A stretch of 64,000 bases of DNA from Scleromatobacter humisilvae (GTDB lineage: Bacteria; Pseudomonadota; Gammaproteobacteria; Burkholderiales; Burkholderiaceae_C): positions 62,001-126,000 of the forward strand of contig NZ_JAJLJH010000007.1 of the NCBI RefSeq assembly GCF_023231945.1. The letters run 5' to 3'. The position numbers were made by a program, and so were the translations under genes. The notes under the pieces are model-generated. The model worked only from the letters and a program-made list of their open reading frames with translations, was not told where the DNA came from and made no database searches. Shown in pieces: positions 21,250 through 30,092 of the stretch (its first letter is position 1; each line of letters opens with the position of its first letter).

Positions 21250-23568
21250 ATGGAAAAGAACACCGCCGCCCTGTCGCCCGCCGAAGAGGCGCTGCGCGAC
21301 GCCGCCCTCGAGTACCACCGCAGCCCGGTGCGCGGCAAGATCGCGGTCACGCCGACCAAGCCCCTGTCCAACCAGCGCGACCTGTCGCTGGCCTACTCGC
21401 CCGGCGTCGCCTATGCCTGCCTGGCCATCGAGCAGGATCCGGCGCTGGCGCACGACTTCACCGCGCGCGGCAACCTGGTCGGCGTGGTCACCAACGGAAC
21501 GGCCGTCCTGGGCCTGGGCGACATCGGCCCGCTGGCCGGCAAGCCGGTGATGGAGGGCAAGGGCTGCCTGTTCCAGAAGTTCGCCGGCATCGACGTGTTC
21601 GACATCGAGCTGGCCGAGCGCGACCCCGACAAGCTGGTCGACATCATCGCCGCGCTGGAGCCGACGCTGGGCGGCGTGAACCTCGAGGACATCAAGGCGC
21701 CCGAGTGCTTCTACATCGAGAAGAAGCTGCGCGAGCGCATGAACATCCCCGTCTTCCACGACGACCAGCACGGCACGGCCATCATCTCGACCTCGGCGCT
21801 GATCAACGGCCTGGAGCTGGTGGGCAAGAAGATCGGCGAGGTCAAGATCGCGGTGTCGGGCGCCGGCGCCGCGGCCATCGCCTGCCTGGACCTGATGGTG
21901 CAGCTGGGCGTCACCGCTGCCAACATCACCGTCTGCGACTCCAAGGGCGTGATCCACGACCGCCGCGAGGACAAGCTCGACGAGTCGAAGAAGCGCTACC
22001 AGAAGGTCACCGCGATGCGCACGCTGGCCGACGCCATGGAAGGCGCGGACGTCGTGCTCGGGTGCTCGGCGGCCGGCGCGATCAGTGCCGACATGGTCAA
22101 GTCGATGGCGGCCAGGCCCATCATCCTGGCGCTGGCCAACCCCGAGCCGGAGATCCGGCCCGAGCTCGCGAAGTCGGTGCGGCCGGACTGCATCATCGCC
22201 ACCGGACGCTCGGACTATCCGAACCAGGTCAACAACGTCCTGTGCTTCCCGTACATCTTCCGCGGCGCGCTGGATTGCGGCGCCACGCGCATCACGGAGG
22301 CGATGAAGGTCGCCTGCGTGCAGGAGATCGCCGACCTCGCGAAGGCCGAGATCTCGGGCGAGGTCGCCGCCGCATATCCGGGCCGCGAGCTGCGCTTCGG
22401 GCCCGACTACCTGATCCCGACGCCGTTCGACTCGCGGCTGATCCTGCGCATCGCGCCGGCGGTGGCGAAGGCCGCCGAGGCCTCCGGCGTCGCGACGCGC
22501 CCGATCAAGGACATCGACGCCTACGTGCAGTCGCTGGACCGCTTCGTCTCGCACACCGGCATGCTGATGCGGCCGCTGTTCAGCGCGGCCCGCCAGGCGC
22601 CCAAGCGCGTCGTCTACGCCGAGGGCGAGGACGAGCGCGTGCTGCGCGCGGTGCAGATCGCGCTCGACGAGCGGCTCGTCAAGCCCATCCTCGTCGGCCG
22701 CCCGGCGGTCATCGCGAGCCGCATCGAGCGCGCCGGCCTGCGCCTGCAGGCGGGCCGGGACTTCGAGATCGTCAACCCCGAGGACGACACGCGCTTCCGC
22801 CAGTACTGGGAGACCTATCACCGCCTCAACGCGCGCGACGGCGTCACGCCCGACATGGCCAAGGCGACCGTGCGGCGCTCCAACACGACGATCGCGGCGC
22901 TGATGGTGCACCTGGGCGACGCCGATTCCATGCTGTGCGGCCTGGTCGGGCGCTTCGACCGCCACTTCGGGCACCTGCGCGAGGTCGTCAGCCAGCGCCC
23001 GGGCACGCACTGCTTCGCCACCGTCAACGCGCTGCTGCTGGACAAGCACACGCTGTTCATCGCCGACACCTCCGTCAACGACGACCCGAGCGCGGAGCAG
23101 CTCGCCGACATCGCGGCGATGACGGTCGAACAGGTGCGCAGCTTCGGCCTCGTGCCGCAGGTGGCCTTCCTGTCGCACTCGATGTTCGGCAGCAGCACGC
23201 GGCCGTCGGCGAAGAAGATGCGCGCCGCGCGCGACCTGTTCGTGGCGCGCATGCCGGACGTGTCGGCCGACGGCGAGCTGCAGGGCGACGCGGCCTTCAG
23301 CGAGGAGCTGCGCGAGGCGCTGCTGCCCGACTCCACGCTCAAGGGCGCGGCCAACGTGCTGATCTGCCCGAACCTGGACGCCGCGAACATCCTGTTCAAC
23401 GTGCTGAAGATGACCGGCGGCCACGGCGTCACGATCGGCCCGATCCTGCTCGGCGCCGACGCGCCGGTGCACGTGCTGACGCCATCGTCGACGGTCCGCC
23501 GCATCGTCAACATGACGGCGCTGGCGGTGGCCCACGCGGGCGATCGCGCGGGCACCGCCAACGCCTGA
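21250..23568 (+). CDS. maeB: NADP-dependent malic enzyme (MaeB type, with phosphotransacetylase domain)
   Basis: 772 residues, the usual size of the large MaeB enzymes. Residues 1 to ~430 are the malic enzyme ([54 protein letters not shown](P) loop [13 protein letters not shown]). Residues ~430-772 are a phosphate acetyltransferase-like domain ([18 protein letters not shown]) that is regulatory, binding acetyl-CoA in known members. Reaction: malate + NADP+ to pyruvate + CO2 + NADPH, in the cytoplasm. GGAG precedes the ATG. A strong terminator follows at 23638-23660. Confidence 0.96.
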   Translation: MEKNTAALSPAEEALRDAALEYHRSPVRGKIAVTPTKPLSNQRDLSLAYSPGVAYACLAIEQDPALAHDFTARGNLVGVVTNGTAVLGLGDIGPLAGKPVMEGKGCLFQKFAGIDVFDIELAERDPDKLVDIIAALEPTLGGVNLEDIKAPECFYIEKKLRERMNIPVFHDDQHGTAIISTSALINGLELVGKKIGEVKIAVSGAGAAAIACLDLMVQLGVTAANITVCDSKGVIHDRREDKLDESKKRYQKVTAMRTLADAMEGADVVLGCSAAGAISADMVKSMAARPIILALANPEPEIRPELAKSVRPDCIIATGRSDYPNQVNNVLCFPYIFRGALDCGATRITEAMKVACVQEIADLAKAEISGEVAAAYPGRELRFGPDYLIPTPFDSRLILRIAPAVAKAAEASGVATRPIKDIDAYVQSLDRFVSHTGMLMRPLFSAARQAPKRVVYAEGEDERVLRAVQIALDERLVKPILVGRPAVIASRIERAGLRLQAGRDFEIVNPEDDTRFRQYWETYHRLNARDGVTPDMAKATVRRSNTTIAALMVHLGDADSMLCGLVGRFDRHFGHLREVVSQRPGTHCFATVNALLLDKHTLFIADTSVNDDPSAEQLADIAAMTVEQVRSFGLVPQVAFLSHSMFGSSTRPSAKKMRAARDLFVARMPDVSADGELQGDAAFSEELREALLPDSTLKGAANVLICPNLDAANILFNVLKMTGGHGVTIGPILLGADAPVHVLTPSSTVRRIVNMTALAVAHAGDRAGTANA

Positions 23569-23585
23569 CATTCTATTTCCGCGAT

Positions 23586-23634
23586 ATACCCTGAACAGGG
23601 TATTGCGGCACCTTCAATACCCCGAATTGGGTAT
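23586..23634. promoter_or_regulatory. Two 7-2-7 dyads (TACCC-N6-GGGTA)
   Basis: TACCCTGAACAGGGTA (23587-23602) and TACCCCGAATTGGGTA (23618-23633) are similar dyads whose centres are 31 bases apart, about three helical turns. Each fits two inverted heptamers separated by two bases, the arrangement of NarL/FixJ-type response regulators (NarL heptamer TACYYMT). They lie between the maeB stop and its terminator. The regulated promoter is not identified. Confidence 0.5.
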
Positions 23635-23637
23635 GTG

Positions 23638-23660
23638 CGCGGCCTCCGGGCCGCGTTTTT
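23638..23660 (+). terminator. Rho-independent terminator after maeB
   Basis: 7-bp stem cgcggcc/ggccgcg with a four-base TCCG loop, followed directly by TTTTT. It lies 70 bases after the maeB stop. Confidence 0.85.
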
Positions 23661-24130
23661 CGTTGTACCGCTCCAGGTTATTTGCTTATTTGGATTCGGG
23701 AACCTCGTCTAATCCCGGACAGGGCTTTCCCGAACCCCATTACTGAATTGATTTAATGCTGAAGCAATTGCGGAGCAGGGCTCGAATTAATCGAATGTTA
23801 ATCGCCCTGGTAACAATTCGCGAGCTCTGGAAACAAGTCCGCCGCACGACCCAGCCACGAGGAAGAGTACGCGCCAACTTCCCATTGGCGCACGGTCGAG
23901 GTGCGGGATATGCACCGTTTTCCCCCTCGGGGTTCCCCCCGATACCGCCGATATTGCGCGGGAACAGAATCAGCGCCTGCATCGACGACCTCCCCCCGAA
24001 CTGGATAACCCCAATCGGTGATCGCGATGCTTCCACGAGCGTCACCGACAAAATCGTATTGCCGCTCACATAGCAAAAATTCACGTCAACGAATTGCGTG
24101 AACTGACCCATCGATTAGGAGAAGAGTTCC
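23661..24130 (+). other. AT-richer leader of the sedolisin gene, no gene seen
   Basis: This stretch is clearly lower in G+C than its surroundings (ttaatcgaatgttaatc, gaattgatttaatgc). Short open frames exist on both strands (23756-24073 and 23740-24111), but none has a ribosome site plus family-like sequence. It most probably holds the promoter and a long 5' leader of the protease gene. An inverted pair ttcggga/tcccgaa lies in the first 80 bases. AGGAGAAGAG just before 24131 is the ribosome-binding site. Confidence 0.5.
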
Positions 24131-26581
24131 ATGAAGAATCAAGGACAAGCTTCGAGTCGGCAGGCGCCTCCGGGCGGAGCCGACAAGATGAAGGTGCTTT
24201 CGGCCCTGATGGCCAGCGTCTTCGCCCTCTCGGCTCACGCCGCGACGTCCGAAGCGTGGGTCGCCACGAGCACCAAGGCCCACGATCCCCGCGCCGCCGT
24301 GCACGTCGCCCCGCTGCGCGCCGGCGAGCAAGTCCCCGTCGTCGTTTCCCTGAAGCTGCGCAACAAGGCCGACCTGGACGCTTTCACCGCCAAGCTGATG
24401 GCCGGCGCCCCCGGCGTCCGCCCGCTGACCTCGGCCGAGTTCATGGCCAAGTACGCCCCGACCGCCGCGCAAGCGCAAGCCGTCGTCGCCTACCTGCGTG
24501 CCCAGGGCTTCAGCAACATCGAAGTCGCCCCGAACAACCTGCTGGTCAGCGCCACCGCCACGGCCGGCGCGCTCCGCACGGCGTTCAAGGCCGACCTGCA
24601 CGAGTACAACGTCAATGGCCGTCGCGCCTACGCCAACGTCACCGACGCGCTGGTTCCGGAAAGCCTGTCGAGCACGGTCAACGCCGTGGTCGGCCTGCAG
24701 ACCGTGCACACGATGCACACGCACGCCCAGCGCAAGCTGTCGACGGACGCCGTGACCCCGCAAGCCGTCAGCGGCGTCAGCATCCCGAACTTCGCGTCCA
24801 TCTACGGCGCGTCGTCGCTGCCGAGCGCCACCACCGGCACCATCGGCATCATCACCGCCGGCTCGCTGACGCAGACCATCACCGACCTGAAGAGCTTCGC
24901 GTCCAGCGCCGGCTACCCGGTTCCCAACGTCACGAAGACGGTCGTCGGCACCGCCGGCACCAGCACGTCGGGCACCGACGAATGGAACATGGACTCGCAG
25001 AGCTCGCTCGCCGCCGCCGGCGGCACGATCTCGTCGATGATCCTGTACAACGTCACCGACCTGAACGACTCCAGCCTGACCAACGGCTACAACAAGGCCG
25101 TCACGGACAACAAGGCCCGCGCGATCAACGTCTCGCTGGGCGGTTGCGAGAACGACGAAGGCTCGGTCGAGTCGACGCAGGACGCGATCTTCCAGTCCGC
25201 CGTGGCCCAGGGCCAGATGTTCTCGGTCTCGTCCGGCGACTCCGGCGCCTACGAATGCGGCGCGACCGGCGGCAAGGCACAGAGCTACCCCGCCGTCTCG
25301 CCGTATGTCATGGCCATCGGCGGCACCACGCTGTCGAGCTCGGGCGGCACCTGGCAAAGCGAAACGGTGTGGTCCTGCACCAGCGCCTCCAGCTGCCAGC
25401 AGTCGTCCTCCGGCGGCGCCGGCGGCGGCCCCTCGCTGACGGAAAAGGCGCCCAGCTGGCAGACCGCCGCTGGCGTGCTCGGCACCTCCACGATGCGCGG
25501 CGTGCCCGACATCTCGTTCGACGCCTCGCCCAACTCCGGCGCGCTGGTGCTGATCAACGGCTCGCAGACCCAGATCGGCGGCACCTCGCTGGCCGCTCCG
25601 CTGTGGGCCGGCTTCTGGACGCGCATCCAGGCCGCGCACGGCAACACGCTGCCCTTCCCGGCGCAGACGCTGTACCAGGGCGCCGCGACGCATCCGACCT
25701 GGTTCCACGACGTGACCTCGGGCAACCAGGGCTACGCCGCCGCCACGGGCTGGGACTACGCGTCGGGCTACGGCTCGGTGCAGATCGCCAACTTCTCGAG
25801 CGCCTTCAGCACGACGCCGCCCCCGCCCCCGCCGCCGCCGCCGAGCGGCCCGGCCGCCAACTTCACCGACACGGTCTCCGGCCTGACGGTGTCGTTCGTG
25901 GACACGTCGACCGACAGCAGCGGCACGATCACGTCGCGCAGCTGGAACTTCGGTGACGGCTCGACGTCGACCGCACAGAACCCGTCGCACACGTACGCGT
26001 CCGCCAACTCGTACACCGTGACCGAAACCGTGACGGACAGCAACAGCCAGTCGAACGCGCACTCGGCGACGGTCACCGTCACGACGACGCCCCCGCCCCC
26101 GCCGCCGCCGCCGCCGAGCGTCGTCGTCAACGGCGGCTTCGAAGGCTCCGCGTCCCCGTGGACGGTGAGCTCGGGTGTCTGGTGCACGAACTCCACGTGC
26201 TCCGGCGAGACGGCGCACGCCGGCACGGGCTTCCTGTGGCTGGACGGCTACGGCTCGACCCACACCGACACCGCGTCGCAGTCGATCACGATCCCTGCCG
26301 GCAAGACGTCCGCCACGCTGACGTTCTACCTGCACATCGACACGGCCGAGACGACCAAGACGACGGCGTACGACACGCTGACCGTTGGCGTGACCAGCGG
26401 CAGCACGACGACGACGGTGGGGACGTACTCGAACCTCAACGCCGCCACCGGCTACGTGCAGAAGACGATCAGCCTGAATGCCTACATCGGCAAGACGGTG
26501 ACGCTGAAGTTCACGGGCAAGGAAGACAGCTCGGCGCAGACCTCGTTCGTCATCGACGACGTGGCCGTGACGACGAACTGA
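24131..26581 (+). CDS. Secreted sedolisin (peptidase family S53) with PKD domain
   Basis: 816 residues. A signal segment (about 20-38, [18 protein letters not shown]) is followed by a pro-kumamolisin-type propeptide to about 215, then the S53 catalytic domain to about 555. Its motifs are EWNMD (Glu and Asp four apart), the oxyanion Asp in [10 protein letters not shown], the nucleophile in GGTSLAAP, and a C-terminal Ca-site pattern near [18 protein letters not shown] nine-proline linker, a PKD domain (about 575-650, WNFGDGSTS) and a second nine-proline linker lead to a C-terminal beta-sandwich ([13 protein letters not shown]). It probably exports to the medium, digests protein at acid pH as sedolisins do, and binds polymer through the PKD domain. 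Confidence 0.92.
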   Translation: MKNQGQASSRQAPPGGADKMKVLSALMASVFALSAHAATSEAWVATSTKAHDPRAAVHVAPLRAGEQVPVVVSLKLRNKADLDAFTAKLMAGAPGVRPLTSAEFMAKYAPTAAQAQAVVAYLRAQGFSNIEVAPNNLLVSATATAGALRTAFKADLHEYNVNGRRAYANVTDALVPESLSSTVNAVVGLQTVHTMHTHAQRKLSTDAVTPQAVSGVSIPNFASIYGASSLPSATTGTIGIITAGSLTQTITDLKSFASSAGYPVPNVTKTVVGTAGTSTSGTDEWNMDSQSSLAAAGGTISSMILYNVTDLNDSSLTNGYNKAVTDNKARAINVSLGGCENDEGSVESTQDAIFQSAVAQGQMFSVSSGDSGAYECGATGGKAQSYPAVSPYVMAIGGTTLSSSGGTWQSETVWSCTSASSCQQSSSGGAGGGPSLTEKAPSWQTAAGVLGTSTMRGVPDISFDASPNSGALVLINGSQTQIGGTSLAAPLWAGFWTRIQAAHGNTLPFPAQTLYQGAATHPTWFHDVTSGNQGYAAATGWDYASGYGSVQIANFSSAFSTTPPPPPPPPPSGPAANFTDTVSGLTVSFVDTSTDSSGTITSRSWNFGDGSTSTAQNPSHTYASANSYTVTETVTDSNSQSNAHSATVTVTTTPPPPPPPPPSVVVNGGFEGSASPWTVSSGVWCTNSTCSGETAHAGTGFLWLDGYGSTHTDTASQSITIPAGKTSATLTFYLHIDTAETTKTTAYDTLTVGVTSGSTTTTVGTYSNLNAATGYVQKTISLNAYIGKTVTLKFTGKEDSSAQTSFVIDDVAVTTN
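25819..26120 (+). repeat. Direct repeat pair encoding the two polyproline linkers
   Basis: Nearly identical CCG/CCC runs at 25819-25847 and 26089-26120 encode nine prolines plus Ser each. Their offset of 270 bases (90 codons) brackets the PKD domain of the sedolisin in frame. Confidence 0.8.
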
Positions 26582-26631
26582 CCACTCCGGAAAGCCGGAC
26601 GCGATCTTCGGGGTCGCATCCGGCACGCCAC

Positions 26632-26663
26632 AGGGCCGATCGGGCAACCGATCGGCCCTTTTT
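26632..26663 (+). terminator. Rho-independent terminator after the sedolisin gene
   Basis: Perfect 12-bp stem agggccgatcgg/ccgatcggccct with loop GCAA, running into TTTTT. It starts 51 bases after the stop codon. Confidence 0.92.
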
Positions 26664-27045
26664 GCTTGTCGCGCCTCGTCGGAAGAGGCGCGTTCGCGGC
26701 GATCCGCGCGACTTGGCTAGACAAGGCTAGGCACCGCGACCGGCTTGCCTAGACAGGCCTGGCCCGCATCGGCACTGTTTCGGCGGCTCGAGACGCGCCG
26801 CAGTCGCGCAAGACCCTCGGCCGATCCCGGGTTCATGGACGACATTGGTGCGCATCGGTCACGCTGCGTTGGCTGCGTGGGTCGCACGCGACACCGTTCG
26901 CGCGACATGGGCACGCCGATGCGTTGGCAGGCGCTCACTCCATGCGCGCCGGAAAGCCACGGTCGACGGGATTACCCGGCGGGACGTCCGTCAATCCGCA
27001 TGCCCGCCGCCACGCCGCGGGATCGCGTCTGTAACAGGCCGGCCG
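26664..27045. other. Intergenic region with CTAG cluster, no gene supported
   Basis: Between the protease terminator and the convergent hydrolase. It carries three CTAG tetramers within 36 bases (26717, 26727, 26749) and a 7-bp inverted repeat ctaggca/tgcctag (26727-26733 and 26746-26752). An open frame at 26745-27134 has no ribosome site or recognisable protein and overlaps the hydrolase gene antisense, so I do not call it. Confidence 0.45.
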
Positions 27046-27930
27046 TCAGCCGGCGCGCCGCACGTTGGACGCGATGCCTTGCGAGATGCGGGCCAGCAGC
27101 GGCTGCGGCAGGTCGTGGCCCATGCCTTCGATGAAGTCGCCCAGCGCGCCGGGGATGCGCCGCACCAGGTCGTGGCCGTTCTCCACCGGCACCAGCGGGT
27201 CGAGGATCCCGTGGATCACCTGGGTCGGCGCCTGGATGCGGCCCAGCATGGGCGTGCGGTCGCCGTCGGCGGCGATAGCCAGCAACTGGCGCGCGGAGCC
27301 CTGCGGACGCTGCGCGCGGGCGATGCTGGCGGCGACGCGCTCGCGCATGTCCGCCGGCGAGAGCCGGTAGTCGGGGCTGCCGATCGCGGTGAAGACCTTG
27401 ATCGAATGCGCGATCAGCGTCTCGTGCTCGCGATTGGCCGGCTGCGACAGCAGCGCGCGGCGCGCCGCGCCCGTCGGGCCGGGCAGGCGGCGCGACCCGC
27501 TGGTGGTCATGATCAGCGCGACGCTGGCGACGCGCCCGGGCCAGGCCGCCGCGATGTGCTGGCAGATCATGCCGCCCAGCGACGCGCCGACGATGTGGGC
27601 GCGCGCGACACCGAGTGCGTCCAGCACGCCGACGGCATCGGCGGCCATGTCCTTGAGCGCGTACGGCGAGCGCACCGGCAGGCGCAGGAAGTGGCGCAGC
27701 GCGTTCAGCGGGATGCTGGGCACGCCGACGTGGTCGAAGCCTTCGCTCAGGCCGGCGTCGCGGTTGTCGAAGCGCACGACGCGAAAGCCTTGCGCCAGCA
27801 GCAGCGCGACGAGCTCGTCGGGCCAGCCCGTGAGCTGCATGCCGAGCCCCATCACCAGCAGCACCACCGGCGCGTCGCGCGGACCTTGGTCGTCCACCTC
27901 GATCATCAGGCCGTTGGCGCGGACCTTCAT
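27046..27930 (-). CDS. Alpha/beta hydrolase
   Basis: 294 residues. Nucleophile elbow GASLGG, oxyanion region VMGLGMQLTGW, Asp in GILDPLVP and His in GMGHDLP give a complete catalytic triad. No signal peptide. FDNRDAGLSEGFDH is a signature of a widespread hydrolase group that includes esterases and carboxylesterase-like enzymes; the substrate is unknown. It starts four bases after the stop of a second hydrolase gene on the same strand, so the pair forms an operon. Confidence 0.88.
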   Translation of the reverse strand: MKVRANGLMIEVDDQGPRDAPVVLLVMGLGMQLTGWPDELVALLLAQGFRVVRFDNRDAGLSEGFDHVGVPSIPLNALRHFLRLPVRSPYALKDMAADAVGVLDALGVARAHIVGASLGGMICQHIAAAWPGRVASVALIMTTSGSRRLPGPTGAARRALLSQPANREHETLIAHSIKVFTAIGSPDYRLSPADMRERVAASIARAQRPQGSARQLLAIAADGDRTPMLGRIQAPTQVIHGILDPLVPVENGHDLVRRIPGALGDFIEGMGHDLPQPLLARISQGIASNVRRAG

Positions 27931-27934
27931 GTCT

Positions 27935-28795
27935 TCAGCAGCCGGTCTTGAAGAAGAAGCGACGCAGGCCGCTCGTGTCGAACGGGCGCCAACGCTTCGG
28001 GTCCTGCGCGAGGCGGTCGGCGATGGCCATCATCGAGAGCGGGTTCAGGCCCAGGCCGATGTGGCTGGCATGCACCTCGATGTTCTCCGCCAGCGCGCCC
28101 GGCGGGTTCAGGCTGCATTGCCAGGCGACGATGCCGTCGGTACGGGAGTAGATCGACGTCGTGGGCACGGGCGGCGCCAGGCGCAGCGCGGCCTGCATCG
28201 CGGCGTCAGGCTCGGGATGGCCGCTCACTTTCTCGAACAGCCACCACGCGTTGGTGGCCTGCGGCGGCCCCGCGAACGGCGAGCCGAGCGTGATCACGCA
28301 GCGGACCATCTCGGGCATCTCCTTGGCGAGCTCGCGCGCATAGACGCCGCCGAGGCTCCAGCCGACCAGGCTGATCTTCTTGCCATCGAGCTCGAACAGC
28401 GAGCGCACGCGCGCGCGCAACGCGTCGAGCACGCCCGCGCGCGGCCCCAGGTTGAGGCCCTGCTCCCACGGCGACGCCTGGTAGCCGCGATCCTTCAGGA
28501 AGGTGCGCATCGGCAGCGTGGTGAGGTCGTTGGCGGCCAGGCCCGGCAGCACCAGCACGCGATGGCCGTCGCCGGCCGGCAGCTTGCGCAGCCACGGCGT
28601 GCCCAGGATGCTGGCGGCGAATTCCCAGGGCGCGCGGCCTTCGAGCGCGAGCAGCAGCGCGCCCGGCGCGGAGATCCCGGCGGACACGCTGTCGGCCGGC
28701 GGCTTGACCTCGGGCATGTCGACGTCGATCACGACATCGGAACGGGAACGGCGGGACGCGGAACGCGGAGGCATGTGGGAAGTCGTCGAGATCAT
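27935..28795 (-). CDS. Alpha/beta hydrolase, lipase-like
   Basis: 286 residues from ATG 28795. ATG 28774 and TTG 28807 are also possible, and no clear ribosome site decides between them. Motifs: VLVLPGLAANDLTTLPMR (oxyanion region), GWSLGG (nucleophile), TDGIVAW (acid) and ASHIGLG (His). It resembles a lipase/esterase group with a conserved TLGSPFAG loop as in PGAP1-like and triacylglycerol-lipase domains. No obvious signal peptide; the Arg/Ser-rich N-terminus is unusual. It sits between a flavoprotein upstream and another hydrolase four bases downstream. Confidence 0.8.
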   Translation of the reverse strand: MISTTSHMPPRSASRRSRSDVVIDVDMPEVKPPADSVSAGISAPGALLLALEGRAPWEFAASILGTPWLRKLPAGDGHRVLVLPGLAANDLTTLPMRTFLKDRGYQASPWEQGLNLGPRAGVLDALRARVRSLFELDGKKISLVGWSLGGVYARELAKEMPEMVRCVITLGSPFAGPPQATNAWWLFEKVSGHPEPDAAMQAALRLAPPVPTTSIYSRTDGIVAWQCSLNPPGALAENIEVHASHIGLGLNPLSMMAIADRLAQDPKRWRPFDTSGLRRFFFKTGC

Positions 28796-28823
28796 CGGTA
28801 GCGTCAATGGTAGCGGGGCAAGG

Positions 28824-30092
28824 TCAGGCGGCGTGCCACCAGTCGATCACGCCCTGGCCGGCGGCGCGCCCGGTGGCCAGGCAGGCGGTGAGCAGGTAGC
28901 CGCCCGTGGGCGCCTCCCAGTCGAGCATCTCGCCGGCAACAAACAGGCCCGGCTGCGCGCGGACCATCAGGCGCGCATCCAGCGCCTCGAAGCGGACGCC
29001 GCCGGCGCTGGAGATGGCCTCGTCGATCGGACGCGGCGCGGCGAGCAGCAGCGGTAGCGCCTTGATGAAGCCGGCCAGCACGTCGGGGTCGTTCAGCTGC
29101 GCGGGCGACAGCAGTTCGTGCAGCAGGCCCATCTTCACGCCCTGCAGGTGCAGCCGGCTCTTCAGGTGCGTCGACAGGCTGCGCGTGCCGCGCGGGCGCC
29201 GCGTCTCGGCGCGCACCTGGTCAAGCGTGTGCTGCGGCAGCAGGTCCAGCGTCAACGTCGCGTGGCCCTGCGCGGCGATGGCGTCGCGCAGGCCGGCCGA
29301 GAACGCGTAGACCAGGCTGCCCTCGATGCCGGTCTGCGTGACGACGAACTCGCCCTGCTGCCGATGCACCACGCCTTGCGAATCGGCCGCCGTGATCGCG
29401 ACCGGCTTGACCGGCTCGCCGGCGAAGCGCTCGCGCAGGTGCGCGCTCCAGCCGGCGCGATCCGGGCCGGTGGGCGCGACATCGAAGCCGCAGTTGCTCG
29501 CGCGCAGCGGCGCGATGTCGACGCCGCGCGCCGCGAGCAGCGGCACCCAGGCGCCGTCGGAGCCGAGGCGCGACCAGCTCGCGCCGCCGAGCGCGAGCAC
29601 CGTGGCGTCCGCTGCAAACGCCAGTTCGCCGTCGGCGTGCTCGAAGCGCAGCGTCGTGCCGTCGCCGGCCCAGCCCAGCCAGCGGTGGCGCATGTGGAAC
29701 TGCACCGGCGGCCGGCCATCGGCGCCAACGCGCAGGCGATGCAGCCAGGCGCGCAGCAGCGGCGCGGCCTTCATGTCGGTGGGGAACACGCGGCCCGAGG
29801 TGCCGACGAACGTCTTGATGCCGAGCGCAAGCGCCCATGCCCGCACGGCGTCGGGGCCGAAGGCGTCGAGGTGCGGCGCCAGCGCGGGCGCGCGCTGCGC
29901 GTAGCGCGCGAGGAAGCCGGGCATCGCCTCGGAGTGCGTCAGGTTCAGGCCACCGATGCCGGCCAGCAGGAACTTGCGGCCCACCGACGGCATCGCGTCG
30001 AACACCTGCACCTGCGCGCCGTGCGACTGCAGCACGTCGGCCGCCATCAGGCCGGCCGGGCCCGCGCCGATCACCGCGACCGTCCTCGTCAT
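28824..30092 (-). CDS. NAD(P)/FAD-dependent oxidoreductase of the HI0933/TIGR03862 flavoprotein type
   Basis: 422 residues. N-terminal FAD-binding GAGPAGLMAADVL, then GRKFLLAGIGGLNLTHSE (the marked HI0933-like motif), LALGGASWSRLGSDGAW, and a C-terminal GLFVAGEMLDWEAPTGGYLLTACLATG that closes the FAD site. The physiological reaction of this family is not established. Its ATG overlaps the stop of the upstream glutamine-synthetase-like gene (ATGA), so translation is coupled. Confidence 0.88.
   Translation of the reverse strand: MTRTVAVIGAGPAGLMAADVLQSHGAQVQVFDAMPSVGRKFLLAGIGGLNLTHSEAMPGFLARYAQRAPALAPHLDAFGPDAVRAWALALGIKTFVGTSGRVFPTDMKAAPLLRAWLHRLRVGADGRPPVQFHMRHRWLGWAGDGTTLRFEHADGELAFAADATVLALGGASWSRLGSDGAWVPLLAARGVDIAPLRASNCGFDVAPTGPDRAGWSAHLRERFAGEPVKPVAITAADSQGVVHRQQGEFVVTQTGIEGSLVYAFSAGLRDAIAAQGHATLTLDLLPQHTLDQVRAETRRPRGTRSLSTHLKSRLHLQGVKMGLLHELLSPAQLNDPDVLAGFIKALPLLLAAPRPIDEAISSAGGVRFEALDARLMVRAQPGLFVAGEMLDWEAPTGGYLLTACLATGRAAGQGVIDWWHAA

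Noticed and set aside
23740-24111. Minus-strand frame of about 123 codons in the protease leader
   Set aside because: No ribosome site, no motif, low-GC leader composition; better read as non-coding.
25819-26120. Polyproline repeats considered as CRISPR or tandem array
   Set aside because: Only two copies, coding and in frame; they are protein linkers.
26745-27134. Open frame after the sedolisin terminator
   Set aside because: No ribosome site or family resemblance, and its 3' part overlaps the hydrolase gene antisense.
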